Counted from the first letter of the stretch, positions 8,296 through 17,505 are shown. The stretch is DNA of 64,000 bases from Treponema berlinense (GCF_900167025.1 NZ_FUXC01000001.1:124001-188000), one strand, 5' to 3'. Numbers and translations: made by a program. The notes: generated by a model not told the origin, from the sequence alone.

Positions 8296-9322
8296 AAAAA
8301 TTACGGAAAACTGGCCGGTAAAGGCGAGTTGTGTTCTGCTTGCAATATGTATTTACGTTTTTTATACGCTTTCGCTTCAAGATTCCAGGTCTTTTACAGT
8401 TCCTTTAAAGATAAAAAACGGTTCAGGAATTGTGCCGGTAAGTCCGTATCCTGCAAATGTAAAAATCAAGTTAAAGGGAAAGACAGAAGATATTGCTTCT
8501 CTTCAAAAAAACAACTTTTCCGCCTATCTTGACCTGAACTATCTGCCAAAAGACGGAGTTTACAAGCTTCCTGTTCTTGTTGAGCTTCCTCAGCAGGCTC
8601 TCTTGCTTGATACACTTGAAGTTACAGTTTCGCCTCAGGAAGTCAATTTAAAAGTTGAGGAAAAAATTTCAGCCTTTGTGCCGGTTTTGCCTCTTATAAA
8701 CGGAAGTCCTGCTCATGGCTATGAGATAAAAAATATTACTGTAAAACCAGACACGGTTGAACTTACAGGACCGCGCTCGATGGTTCAAAACTGCACGAGG
8801 CTTCAGACAAAGGCTGTTTCGGTAAAAAATGCGGATAAAAGTTTTGCTTCTCCTGTTTTGCCAGAAAATCCGGGCTCGTATTTAAAATTTAAAAATAATG
8901 AAGAAAAACTTACGGTTACGGTCGAAATTGCGCCTGTCGTTTCGGAAAAAAGTTTTTCTGTTGAGATGATAGATGTAAAATCTTTGCCTAAAGAATTTGT
9001 GGTTTCCTCTCAAAAAAATTCTGGAATTTTGAATTTAAGCGGAAAACTGGTCGATTTAGAGAAATTTAGCGTTTCTCAGGGTTCGCTTTTTGTAAATGCG
9101 TCGGAGATTTCTGAACCTGGAATTTACGAGCTTGATGTAAAAGCGTCAGTTCCTGCAAAATTTACAGTTCAGGATTTTTCTCCTAAAAAAATAAAAGTTG
9201 CCGTAGAAAAAATCAAGGTTGTAGATGAGCTTGAAGAAAAAGTTGGAGATGTGATTACTTCTCCGGTGAATGAAATTCTTCCAGAAAAAATTGAATTGAC
9301 AGGCGGACAGTCAGGCGAATAA
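8273..9322 (+). CDS. cdaR: YbbR-domain protein, CdaA regulator-like
   Basis: One N-terminal membrane helix (about residues 13-33) followed by an extracytoplasmic part made of repeated YbbR-type beta domains; recurring pieces such as VSPYPANVKIKLKG and ITVKPDTVELTGP mark the repeats. In Firmicutes the CdaR partner binds CdaA in the membrane and tunes c-di-AMP output. Here the same pair is adjacent and overlaps by 23 nt, so a similar role is inferred. ATG 8273 is chosen over the neighbouring TTG 8270 because AGAGG lies about 9 nt upstream. The TAA shares its last A with the acpS ATG. Confidence 0.85.
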   Translation: MKIKDFIEKITENWPVKASCVLLAICIYVFYTLSLQDSRSFTVPLKIKNGSGIVPVSPYPANVKIKLKGKTEDIASLQKNNFSAYLDLNYLPKDGVYKLPVLVELPQQALLLDTLEVTVSPQEVNLKVEEKISAFVPVLPLINGSPAHGYEIKNITVKPDTVELTGPRSMVQNCTRLQTKAVSVKNADKSFASPVLPENPGSYLKFKNNEEKLTVTVEIAPVVSEKSFSVEMIDVKSLPKEFVVSSQKNSGILNLSGKLVDLEKFSVSQGSLFVNASEISEPGIYELDVKASVPAKFTVQDFSPKKIKVAVEKIKVVDELEEKVGDVITSPVNEILPEKIELTGGQSGE

Positions 9323-9711
9323 TGGTTTACGGAATTGGAACGGACATTTGCGAAGTAAGAAGGTTTGAAAAGTGGCTCAAAAAACCGGATTTGTTTTTGC
9401 GTTTTTTTAACGAAAATGAGCAGTTTTCCGGTGATTTTTGTCAAAATGAAGGAGCAGCCTGCCGTCACTATGCGGCCCGTTTTGCCGCAAAAGAGGCTTT
9501 TTCCAAGGCCATGGGAACAGGATTTACCGGCCTGAGCTTGAATGATTTTTATGTTGCCAAGGATAAAGCCGGAAAACCGTTTTTTGAATTTGGAGAAAAA
9601 ACTAAAAAAAATCTTGAAGCCAATATAGGAAAGGACCTCAATATTCAGCTTTCTATAAGCCACGAAAAAGAATATGCAGTTGCTTTTGTTATAATCGAAA
9701 AATTGAGTTAA
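9322..9711 (+). CDS. acpS: Holo-[acyl-carrier-protein] synthase
   Basis: Transfers 4'-phosphopantetheine from CoA to acyl carrier protein. The 129 residues show the family ends: VYGIGTDICEV (metal-binding Asp) and ARFAAKEAFSKAMGTG (catalytic Glu/Lys), plus LSISHEKEYAVAFV at the C-terminus. Length is typical. It is translationally coupled to cdaR (TAATG overlap) and is the last gene of the tight dxs-folP-cdaA-cdaR-acpS run; an AT-rich gap of 33 bp follows. Confidence 0.95.
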   Translation: MVYGIGTDICEVRRFEKWLKKPDLFLRFFNENEQFSGDFCQNEGAACRHYAARFAAKEAFSKAMGTGFTGLSLNDFYVAKDKAGKPFFEFGEKTKKNLEANIGKDLNIQLSISHEKEYAVAFVIIEKLS

Positions 9712-9744
9712 AATACTTTTATAAAATAAAATTCTGGAGAATCT

Positions 9745-10650
9745 ATGTTGTACCGCAGTTCAAAAAAAGTTGAAAATCCTGGAAAAAAGCCAAAGATTTC
9801 CTATTGGTCAAAAAACAGATGCCATTGCCCGGTCTGCCAGAACAATTTTGAGCGTGAGGAAATGCTTTCCGGTTCTGGACGAATGATTGCCGGAGAACTG
9901 ACTGACGAACTGCACCGCGTTTTTGAGCCTTCTGCAAAATACGGTCAGATTTATCCGGTGATTTATTCAATCGGAGCCTGTCCAAAATGCCATACTGCGC
10001 TTTTTTGGAGCGATTTTGAAGAAATTCAGGATAATAATTCTCTCAATGCGCTTTTGGCGGACAGCAAAAACCGCAAAGAAATTGTAAACAACATGTTTCC
10101 TTATTATGAATTGACGAGAGAACGAAACCTTCTTGACGGAGCGGCAATGTATTATCTTGCGCTTCTGTCTTACGAAAAAGTGGATCTTTCGTATGCGCCG
10201 ACAATGAAAAGGGCGATAATTTCGCTTCGTTTGGCATGGATTTGCCGCGATTTGCAGAAAATTGTTCCTGAGCATAATTATGACTATGCGGCCGAAGTTT
10301 TTTACAGAAAAGCCCAGTTTTTTTACGAGCAGACTTTGATTAACGAGACTCAGAGAATCGAAACGATTGCAAAAATTACGAATTTTGGACCTGACATAGA
10401 CAAAAATTACGGTTACGACGGCGTAATCTATCTTAATTCGCTTTTGGAATACAAATACGGACAGAAAGAAGACATGCAGATGCGCTATAAAAAACTCGAT
10501 GCAAACAAGCGTTCTATTGCCCGAATTTTTGGACTTGGAAAATCTTCAAAATCAAAACCTGGACCGCTTTTGGAAAAATCTCGCGACCTTTACGACAAAC
10601 TGACGGCAACCTTAAACGAAGCCAATGTTATTTCGGTTGACGATGAATAG
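9745..10650 (+). CDS. DUF2225 family cysteine-rich protein
   Basis: Function unknown. The N-terminal third has two CxxC pairs (CHCPVC near residues 31-36 and CPKC near 78-81) that probably bind zinc, in the DUF2225 arrangement, including GQIYPVIYSIGACPKC. The rest is helical and resembles TPR-like packing (YYLALLSYEKVD..., LRLAWICRDLQ...). A GGAG site lies 8 nt before the ATG. The protein has no signal peptide and is probably cytoplasmic. It lies between acpS and truA on the same strand. Confidence 0.75.
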   Translation: MLYRSSKKVENPGKKPKISYWSKNRCHCPVCQNNFEREEMLSGSGRMIAGELTDELHRVFEPSAKYGQIYPVIYSIGACPKCHTALFWSDFEEIQDNNSLNALLADSKNRKEIVNNMFPYYELTRERNLLDGAAMYYLALLSYEKVDLSYAPTMKRAIISLRLAWICRDLQKIVPEHNYDYAAEVFYRKAQFFYEQTLINETQRIETIAKITNFGPDIDKNYGYDGVIYLNSLLEYKYGQKEDMQMRYKKLDANKRSIARIFGLGKSSKSKPGPLLEKSRDLYDKLTATLNEANVISVDDE

Positions 10651-10690
10651 ACTTTTTTGAAAATTCAATTTGCGAAAAAAGGCGGTTATT

Positions 10691-11464
10691 TTGCGTAATA
10701 TACTTTTGACTATTTCTTATGACGGAACCGATTTTTGCGGCTGGCAGCGGCAAGATTTTGCAGATAAGGGAAAAGCTGTCAGAACTGTCCAGCAAACTGT
10801 GGAAGATGCGCTGGAAAAACTCCATAAACAAAAAATTTCTTTGCAGGGTTCCGGAAGGACTGACAGCGGAGTCCATGCTTTTGCTCAGGCGGCGAATTTT
10901 TATTCTCCGGTGGATTCGATTCCGATAGAAAAATATCCTGTGGCTTTAAACTGTTTTTTGCCGGACGATGTGCGGATTATGAATGCAAGGGTGGTTGACG
11001 AGAATTTTTCTGCCAGAAGAAATGCAACGAGCCGGGTTTACAGATATTTTATAAATACGGGAAAACCTTTTGCAAGCCAGATGAGATATGTCTGGCCGAT
11101 TCATTACAGACCGGATATTGAAAAATTGAATAAGATGGCCGAATGTCTGCATGGCGAAATTGACTGCTCGACTTTTGCCGCGGCCGGCGACCAGAGCGTT
11201 TCGATGTTCCGTTATATTGATGATGCGCATTTTTTTTATGAAGGCGAAAACCTTGTTTTTCAGATTGAAGCGAATGCCTTTTTGTGGAAAATGGTCCGCT
11301 CGATTACAGGAAGCCTGATTTATTTTGAGCGTATGGGAAAAGATGCTGAATTTTTTAAGAAAGTTTTGGAAAGCAAAGAACGAAAAAATGCAGGTCCGAC
11401 GGCTCCTGCAAAGGGACTTTTTTTGCACGAAATAAAATTTGATGGAACCAGGCGTCATATTTGA
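10691..11464 (+). CDS. truA: tRNA pseudouridine38-40 synthase TruA
   Basis: Isomerises uridines 38-40 in the tRNA anticodon arm. The catalytic Asp is in GSGRTDSGVHA (D58), and the protein begins ILLTISYDGTDFCGWQRQ as in the family. ALNCFLPDDV and the C-terminal FLWKMVRSITGSL are also canonical. TTG 10691 is chosen over TTG 10670 because AAAAGGCGG lies just upstream and the shorter N-terminus matches other TruA proteins. It converges with priA across a GC-rich hairpin element. Confidence 0.93.
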   Translation: MRNILLTISYDGTDFCGWQRQDFADKGKAVRTVQQTVEDALEKLHKQKISLQGSGRTDSGVHAFAQAANFYSPVDSIPIEKYPVALNCFLPDDVRIMNARVVDENFSARRNATSRVYRYFINTGKPFASQMRYVWPIHYRPDIEKLNKMAECLHGEIDCSTFAAAGDQSVSMFRYIDDAHFFYEGENLVFQIEANAFLWKMVRSITGSLIYFERMGKDAEFFKKVLESKERKNAGPTAPAKGLFLHEIKFDGTRRHI

Positions 11465-11487
11465 GCTTTTTTCTGCGCCAGGAACAT

Positions 11488-11566
11488 GGAGGGCGGCGAA
11501 GCCGGTGCAAAGCACCGAGGGCACCGAAGCCCGTAATACTCCGGCCCGCAAAAGCGGGTGGCGCCC
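11488..11566. repeat. GC-rich multi-hairpin intergenic element
   Basis: Between the convergent truA and priA. It holds CGGTGC-AAA-GCACCG (11503-11517), CCCGC-AAAA-GCGGG (11545-11558) and an outer pair GGGCG (11491-11495) / CGCCC (11562-11566). Composition is sharply richer in G+C than the flanking DNA. No coding sequence is credible. It is probably a dispersed repeat, possibly serving both genes as a transcription barrier, though no T-run follows. Confidence 0.55.
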
Positions 11567-11572
11567 AAAAAT

Positions 11573-13615
11573 TTAAAGAAGGTTTACAGGATCCACGTCG
11601 GTTTCGATGTAGACGTCTGTCGGGCGCGAATAGTTGTAAAAAAGACCAGCTGCTGCTTTTTGAAGAATTGTTATGTCCTGTCCTTTTAAAATGAGCTGCC
11701 AGCGGAAACTTCCTGAGATTTTTGAAAGCGGACACTCGGCTGGACCGAGAATTTCTGTGGAAGCGACCTTGTTTTTTTGTTCCTGCGTAAAATCAGGCGA
11801 GATTTTCTGGTTGTAAAGGGCGTAAAGTTCGTTTCTGAGAATTGATGACGCTCCTTCTGCGGCCTCGACTGCCTGTTTTTCTGTCGGCGCCCTGAAAACC
11901 AGACGGACAAGGCGGCAAAAAGGCGGAAAATTGAGCATCCGTCGGTTATTTATTTCCATTTCGTAGAATTTTTGCGTCTGATTGTTTACCGAAAAGAGAA
12001 TAGGCTCTCGTTCTGGCGAATATGTCTGTACGAGGACTTTGCCGTCTGGAAAAAATCTTCCTGCGCGGCCGGCAACCTGCGTTATGAGCGAAAATGTGCG
12101 TTCTGCTGAGCGGAAATCCGGCAGATGAAGGGCTGTGTCCGCAAGAATTACTCCGACCAGTTTTAAGTTTGGAAAGTTGAGCCCTTTTGCGACCATCTGG
12201 GTTCCGAGCATAATGTCGTATTCGTTGTTTTTAAAGGCGTTGATTTTTTCCTGCAGCTCGCCTTTTTTTGTAAGGTTGTCCGTGTCCATGCGCACGATTT
12301 TTGCATTCGGAAATTTTGCCTTTACTTCGGATTCTATAAATTCTGTTCCAAAGCCCGAATAGCCTGCATCAAGAGAGCCGCATTGCGGACACTGCTGTGG
12401 CGGCGTTGTGCTCCAGCCGCAGTAATGGCAGCGAAGACGGTTTTCTGTCTTGTGGTAGGTAAGGCTTACAGAGCAGTTTTTGCATTTTAATTCAAATCCG
12501 CAGGAGCGGCAGCGGTAAAAGTGGGTGAATCCTCGGCGGTTTAAAAACAGGATTGTCTGTTTTTTTTCTGCAAGGGTCTGGTTTATTTCGTGCTCGAGCT
12601 CGCGCGAAATGCAGAGAGTGTCGGCCGGTTCGTTTTTTAGGTCGACTGTTTTGATTTGAGGCATTTTTCCGCCGGCCAGGCGTTTTGAGAGTGTGTGCCT
12701 GGCGATTGTCTTTTTGTTCATAAGATACCAGGCTTCAACGCTCGGTGTCGCCGAACCCATTACAAGAGGAATTTTCTGTTTTTTGCAGCGGTACATTGCA
12801 ACCTGTCTTGCATGGTAGCGCGGAGTTGAGCCTGATTTGTAGGAGCCGTCGTGCTCTTCGTCGATTATTATAAGGCCGAGGTCTGGAACTGGAGCAAAGA
12901 CTGCGCTTCGCGCGCCGATTACGACCCGTGCCTCCCGGTTTAAGATTCTGTGGTATTCGCTTAATTTTTGACTTGGAGTTAGACCTGAATGAAGAACGGC
13001 CGCCGTCTGACCGAATCTTTTTACGACTGCCTCGATAACTTGCTGTGTAAGGCCGATTTCCGGTACAAGGTAGATTACGCCTTTTTTTTGGTCAAGGATT
13101 TTTTGCGCGCATTGAAGAAAAACTTCCGTCTTGCCAGTGCCTGTCGGCCCGTAAAGATAGTGAAGGTTTGTCTTTGACTCTGGCGAAAGAATTTCTTTTA
13201 CGGCTTTTTCCTGTTCTTCGCTCAAGACAGCCGCTTTTTCCGAAGAAATTTCATCTACGAACGAAAATCCTCCGGCATCGGTTTCGCGTTTTGCAGAAGG
13301 AAGCATGGCGCTTACTGCTTCGCCGATTGCGCAGATGTAATATTTTGAAACCCAGAATGCAAGTTCAATCAGTTCCGGAGTTAAAAGCGGCTTTTCGTCA
13401 ATAACTTTTGTGATTGGCCGGATTTTTGATTCTTCGATTGGAAAATCTGTCGGAAGATTTTCAAATTCGCCTACGACGCAGCCTTTTGTTTTCCGTGCCC
13501 CGAATTTTATTTCAACCCTGCATCCGATTCTTGAAATTCCGGAAGGTTCTATGTTGAGGTAAGTGAATGTCTGGTTTAAGGGAACGTTTAGCGCAACCTG
13601 AAGATATTTTGCCAT
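11573..13615 (-). CDS. priA: Primosomal replication protein PriA (helicase N')
   Basis: 3'-5' DNA helicase that restarts stalled forks by recruiting the replicative helicase. The 680 residues include the N-terminal 3'BD, Walker A GPTGTGKT (156-163), DEEH box (IIIDEEHD), GSATPS (motif III), and the zinc-binding insert with paired cysteines (YRCRSCGFELKCKNCS...CHYCG...CPQCGS). QVAGRAGR is motif VI. No defect seen. It ends 2 bp from the start side of the upstream uracil-DNA glycosylase gene, so the pair is probably one transcript. Confidence 0.95.
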   Translation of the reverse strand: MAKYLQVALNVPLNQTFTYLNIEPSGISRIGCRVEIKFGARKTKGCVVGEFENLPTDFPIEESKIRPITKVIDEKPLLTPELIELAFWVSKYYICAIGEAVSAMLPSAKRETDAGGFSFVDEISSEKAAVLSEEQEKAVKEILSPESKTNLHYLYGPTGTGKTEVFLQCAQKILDQKKGVIYLVPEIGLTQQVIEAVVKRFGQTAAVLHSGLTPSQKLSEYHRILNREARVVIGARSAVFAPVPDLGLIIIDEEHDGSYKSGSTPRYHARQVAMYRCKKQKIPLVMGSATPSVEAWYLMNKKTIARHTLSKRLAGGKMPQIKTVDLKNEPADTLCISRELEHEINQTLAEKKQTILFLNRRGFTHFYRCRSCGFELKCKNCSVSLTYHKTENRLRCHYCGWSTTPPQQCPQCGSLDAGYSGFGTEFIESEVKAKFPNAKIVRMDTDNLTKKGELQEKINAFKNNEYDIMLGTQMVAKGLNFPNLKLVGVILADTALHLPDFRSAERTFSLITQVAGRAGRFFPDGKVLVQTYSPEREPILFSVNNQTQKFYEMEINNRRMLNFPPFCRLVRLVFRAPTEKQAVEAAEGASSILRNELYALYNQKISPDFTQEQKNKVASTEILGPAECPLSKISGSFRWQLILKGQDITILQKAAAGLFYNYSRPTDVYIETDVDPVNLL

Positions 13616-13617
13616 TT

Positions 13618-14412
13618 TTATTGTTTTACGTATGGAATATATTGGCTTTCGTAGCCTGGGTTTAATTCAAGCAGTTTTGTCTTAAAAAATTTCAAGTCTT
13701 CCCATGCAAGTCTTTTAAGTGAAATGTCTCTCAAAAGCGCGCTTGGATGGTAAGTTACGCAGACTGGAATATTTTGATATTCAAAAAACTGTCCGCGAAG
13801 CTTTGTAACTCCAAATTCGGTCTTTAAAAGGTTTTTTGCAGCGACTGTTCCTACGCAGAGAATTGCCTTTGGTTTTAAAAGCGCAATCTGCGCCTGCAAA
13901 AAAGAAGAACACGCATCTGCTTCTTCAGGATAAGGATTTCTGTTTTGAGGCGGACGGCACTTTACGATATTTGCAATGTAAACGTTTGAAATTCGGCTCA
14001 AATTGATTGCGGCGAGCATCTTGTCTAAAAGTTGTCCTGCTGGCCCTACAAATGGAAGTCCCTGCATATCTTCTTCAAAACCAGGTCCTTCGCCGATTAC
14101 AAGGACAAATGGAGAAGAAACTCCTGTTCCCGGAACTGTGTTGTGGCGGGTTTTTGCAAGCGGACAGCGTGAGCACTGGGCGATTTTTTCGATTACGTTT
14201 TGCATCGACTGCGGCAAAATCTGATTTGAGCTTTTTGTATTTTCCTGAGGCTGAATTTTTTGTTGTGGCTGCTGTTTTTCTTGAAGTTGAATTTTTTCAT
14301 CATCCTTAAAAAACGGAGCATTTTCGTCAAAACTTTTAGATTTGTAGCCCAGAATAGAATCTGATGCGGTTTTTAAAAGCGAATAAATCTGCTGTTTTTG
14401 TTCTGAAGTCAT
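13618..14412 (-). CDS. Family 4-type uracil-DNA glycosylase (4Fe-4S)
   Basis: Removes uracil from DNA to start base-excision repair. The catalytic region contains GEGPGFEEDMQGLPFVGPAG and the distal TYHPSALLR motif. Four cysteines placed as in iron-sulfur UDGs (C80, C83, C152, C168) suggest a 4Fe-4S cluster. Residues 1-70 are a Gln- and Lys-rich, probably disordered extension (QEKQQPQQKIQPQ), similar to annotated treponemal homologues with DNA-polymerase-like N-terminal tails. It lies 2 bp upstream of priA. Confidence 0.9.
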   Translation of the reverse strand: MTSEQKQQIYSLLKTASDSILGYKSKSFDENAPFFKDDEKIQLQEKQQPQQKIQPQENTKSSNQILPQSMQNVIEKIAQCSRCPLAKTRHNTVPGTGVSSPFVLVIGEGPGFEEDMQGLPFVGPAGQLLDKMLAAINLSRISNVYIANIVKCRPPQNRNPYPEEADACSSFLQAQIALLKPKAILCVGTVAAKNLLKTEFGVTKLRGQFFEYQNIPVCVTYHPSALLRDISLKRLAWEDLKFFKTKLLELNPGYESQYIPYVKQ

Positions 14413-14490
14413 ATAAATTAAGTTTATAGAATTCTCTGGAAAAATTCATCCTAAAAACATTAAATCTGCGGTTTTAAAGCAAAACTGTCC

Positions 14491-14518
14491 GTCATTCGTC
14501 ATCTGTCATTCGTCATCT
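14491..14518. repeat. Perfect 14 bp tandem repeat, two copies
   Basis: GTCATTCGTCATCT occurs at 14491-14504 and again at 14505-14518, within the 143 bp gap between the divergent udg and glycosyltransferase genes. The second copy touches the -35 box of the downstream promoter. Confidence 0.8.
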
Positions 14519-14546
14519 TGAAGTTGACGTTTTAATTGAGTAAAAT
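14518..14546 (+). promoter_or_regulatory. Promoter of the glycosyltransferase gene, possibly leaderless
   Basis: TTGAAG (14518-14523), 17 bp spacer, TAAAAT (14541-14546). Only 9 nt separate the -10 from the ATG at 14556 and there is no ribosome-binding sequence, so the transcript may begin at or next to the start codon. An overlapping TTGACG at 14524 has no -10 at the right distance. Confidence 0.5.
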
Positions 14547-14555
14547 GTAGATTCT

Positions 14556-15794
14556 ATGAAAATAGCAATGTTTACAGACGCCTATTTTCCGAGAATCAAC
14601 GGGGTTTCTGTTTCAGTAAAGTCTTATGCAACGGAGCTTTCAAGGCTTGGCCACGAAGTCTGCGTTGTCTGCCTTGAATATTCTCAGGAACAGCAGCGAA
14701 GCTCTTTTTTTAACGAAAAAGAAAGCGATGCAACTGCGCCTTTTAAAATCCTCCGTATTCCTTCAACCTCAGTTGTTTTTTCGAAGGAAGACCGCATTGT
14801 GCGTCTGAATACCTGGCATTATCTCAAAAAATCTCTTGATAAATTCAAACCGGACGTAGTTCACCTGAATTCTGAATGGACTATCGGCTATTTGGGGTCT
14901 ATTTATGCACGTCACCGGAAACTTCCATGCGTTTTTACCTTTCATACGATGTGGGAAGATTATCTTTCAAATTACGTTAATTTTTTGCCGGATATAAGTC
15001 TTCGCAAAATCGGTGCAGGAATCGTAAAATATTATCTTAAGCGCGCTGACGAAATAATTGCTCCAACCCAAAGAATTGCTTCTGTCGTTTCAAGATACGG
15101 AATTGATAAGGTGCCTGATATTCTTCCAACGGGAATCCCCGAAGAAAAATTAAAATATTCGATAAAGCGCGGAATGGCGGTTCGTTCCAGACTTTATTCA
15201 AAATGTCCAGGAATAAAAGGCAAGAAGATCCTTCTTTTTGTTGGCCGTGTCGTAAAAGAAAAAAACTGCGCTTTTCTGCTTGATGTTCTGCGTGAAATTC
15301 AAAAAAAGAATAAAAAGACTGCTGTTTTATTTGTTGGAAACGGTCCTTACCTTGAAGAGCTCAAGGAATTGGCAGAAAATCAAAATTTGACGGATTCAGT
15401 TTTTTTTACAGGTTACATTCCCGGCGAAGACCTGATATATTTTTACAGAATGGCAAGCGTCTTTACCTTCCCGAGCAAAACAGAAACCCAGGGACTTGTT
15501 ACTGTAGAAGCCATGTTGAGCGGTCTTCCTGTTGTTGCAATCGGAGAATTGGGAACTGTTGACGTAATGCAGGGCGATAACGGCGGATTTATGGTAAAAG
15601 ACGATGTGAATGAATTTGCCCAAAAAGTCCAGCTCCTTCTCGAAGACCAGAATCTCAGAAAAGAAAAATCTCTCGAAGCTAAGTCTTGGGGCGCTAAATG
15701 GAAAATTTCTTCCTTGACGCCAAAACTTGTCGAATGTTACGAAAAGGCTGTTGCCGTAAAAACTTCAGAAAAAAATGGATTAAAAAATGAATAA
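14556..15794 (+). CDS. GT4-type glycosyltransferase, possibly glycolipid-forming
   Basis: GT-B fold retaining glycosyltransferase. The N-terminus MKIAMFTDAYFPRINGVSVSV is the family pattern of diacylglycerol glucosyl- and mannosyltransferases, and the C-terminal domain has VGRVVKEKN, the nucleotide-sugar motif and the E-x7-E stretch (FPSKTETQGLVTVEAMLSGLPVVA). No membrane segment; probably a peripheral enzyme using a nucleotide sugar. A lipid acceptor is inferred from similarity and from the two outer-membrane-type genes that follow. The gene overlaps the next by 8 nt. Confidence 0.85.
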   Translation: MKIAMFTDAYFPRINGVSVSVKSYATELSRLGHEVCVVCLEYSQEQQRSSFFNEKESDATAPFKILRIPSTSVVFSKEDRIVRLNTWHYLKKSLDKFKPDVVHLNSEWTIGYLGSIYARHRKLPCVFTFHTMWEDYLSNYVNFLPDISLRKIGAGIVKYYLKRADEIIAPTQRIASVVSRYGIDKVPDILPTGIPEEKLKYSIKRGMAVRSRLYSKCPGIKGKKILLFVGRVVKEKNCAFLLDVLREIQKKNKKTAVLFVGNGPYLEELKELAENQNLTDSVFFTGYIPGEDLIYFYRMASVFTFPSKTETQGLVTVEAMLSGLPVVAIGELGTVDVMQGDNGGFMVKDDVNEFAQKVQLLLEDQNLRKEKSLEAKSWGAKWKISSLTPKLVECYEKAVAVKTSEKNGLKNE

Positions 15795-17505
15795 AAGGGT
15801 TATGAAAAAAATATTTTCAACTGTTCTTTTTTGCGGAATTTCGTTTTTTGCTTTTGCCCGCGGAGATCAGGAACTTGTGGAAGCCGGACACTGGATTTAC
15901 GACTCAATCGAAAACCTGTGCATGGAAAGCGGAATTGTAAATTTTGCAGATTCTGAACCGGCTTTAATTTCTGAGTTAAAACTTTATTTGCAGGAAATTG
16001 ATTTTTTTAAGTTGAGCGAAGCCGGCCGTGCAGAACTCAAGAAAATTCAAAACTATTTTGAATATGAGCAGATTGGCTTAAAATCCGGCCTCATAAACTT
16101 TGGAATAGAGCCTTCTTTTAACCTTTCTGGTTTTTACAAGACGAATGACGATATTGACTGGGTTTATGACAGATATGAGCGCAAACCGTTCATTTTTGTT
16201 CCTTTAAATTTTACAGTTTCGGACTTTGTCACAATGAAGATGGATATTCTTCTTGGAATGAATAAAAACAATGCGGTAAAAAATGACATATACTCAAATG
16301 TTCCTTTTTCGGCGGATGCAATCGACATCAACTTTCCTGACACCGCATATTTTTCGATCGGACACAGATTGACGCAAAAGACAGGAGTTTCTTTTCAGAT
16401 TGGAAAAGGAGCTAGAAATATCGGAAAAACGCTTACGGGTTCAATGATTTGGTCTGAATATCTTACCGGAGCTTCTTATGCCCAGCTTTCGATTTATTCT
16501 CCAGACATAAAATACACAGGAATTGTAAGCCAGTTTAACGTTGACCGCTATATGTACGCGCATCAGTTTGATATAAGGCTTTTTAAGAAACTGACAATTA
16601 CGGCTCTTGAGGGCATTTTTGTAAATGCTCCTGTTGAACTGCGCTACTTAAATCCTTTTACGATTTTTCATGGAATGGCGCCGTGGCGTGAATATCCAGA
16701 CGAAGGTGATGATTCTTATGACAGGGAAAGCCATACCGGCGCATATCTTGGCATAAAGTTTCAGTTTACTCCTGTTTCAAATTTAAAATTCTACGGTCTT
16801 TTTGCCATGACACAGTTTCAGACTTCTTACGAAACTTCCAATTATCCAGACGACACGACGCCGAACGCAATGGGCGGCCAGCTTGGAGGAAGGTATACAC
16901 TGCCAGTTTCAAAAGGACGTTTTACGTTTGCTCTTGAGGGAAGTTATGCCCAGCCTTATCTTTACATAAAGGAAAGTCCGAACTGGTCCTTGGTCCGCAC
17001 ATACGCCGAAAACATGGGAAATAAAAAATATCCGTTCTACGAATGGATTGGTTCTCCTTTTGGTCCTGACACAATCAGCGGAGAGCTTGACATGGGATAC
17101 GAAGTTCCTGAAAAATGGGCTTTGAACTTTATCTATCTTTTTATGGCAAGAGGCGAAATGTCCGGAACAAGTGTATTTGACACAATGGTAAGCGACGGAA
17201 AATACTTGTGGGGAGGAGTTCATACAAATGATGATTATCCTGACGGCTGGTGTTATCCTGGAAGCAGTTCAAAAGGAAGTTCAGTTTTTCCGTCATTAAC
17301 TGCAAAGGACCTTCAGTCGCTTGTAACTCCGACCGGAACTCCTGAGTTTGTAAACAGAATTTCAGTCCGCGGAACATACAATTTTTCGTCAAAAATCGAA
17401 TGTGCCTTGCAGCCTTCCTTTGTGTTTATATTCAACAAGGGACACGAAGAAGGGAAAAAAGCCGCTGGACTTGAAGTTGCCGGAGCGTGTTCGATTAAAT
17501 TGTAA
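15787..17505 (+). CDS. Predicted outer-membrane beta-barrel protein, Wzi-like architecture
   Basis: A signal peptide (KKIFSTVLFCGISFFAFA, cut near ARG) is followed by an amphipathic helical stretch (about residues 30-95) and then alternating polar and hydrophobic strands rich in Tyr, Phe and Gly, as in barrels such as the capsule-assembly Wzi family. The role could be surface glycan anchoring or transport; there is no motif that decides. ATG 15787 and ATG 15802 are both possible; the second gives the cleaner signal peptide. It overlaps the glycosyltransferase stop by 8 nt, which argues for co-expression. The next gene has a related layout. Confidence 0.6.
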   Translation: MNKRVMKKIFSTVLFCGISFFAFARGDQELVEAGHWIYDSIENLCMESGIVNFADSEPALISELKLYLQEIDFFKLSEAGRAELKKIQNYFEYEQIGLKSGLINFGIEPSFNLSGFYKTNDDIDWVYDRYERKPFIFVPLNFTVSDFVTMKMDILLGMNKNNAVKNDIYSNVPFSADAIDINFPDTAYFSIGHRLTQKTGVSFQIGKGARNIGKTLTGSMIWSEYLTGASYAQLSIYSPDIKYTGIVSQFNVDRYMYAHQFDIRLFKKLTITALEGIFVNAPVELRYLNPFTIFHGMAPWREYPDEGDDSYDRESHTGAYLGIKFQFTPVSNLKFYGLFAMTQFQTSYETSNYPDDTTPNAMGGQLGGRYTLPVSKGRFTFALEGSYAQPYLYIKESPNWSLVRTYAENMGNKKYPFYEWIGSPFGPDTISGELDMGYEVPEKWALNFIYLFMARGEMSGTSVFDTMVSDGKYLWGGVHTNDDYPDGWCYPGSSSKGSSVFPSLTAKDLQSLVTPTGTPEFVNRISVRGTYNFSSKIECALQPSFVFIFNKGHEEGKKAAGLEVAGACSIKL

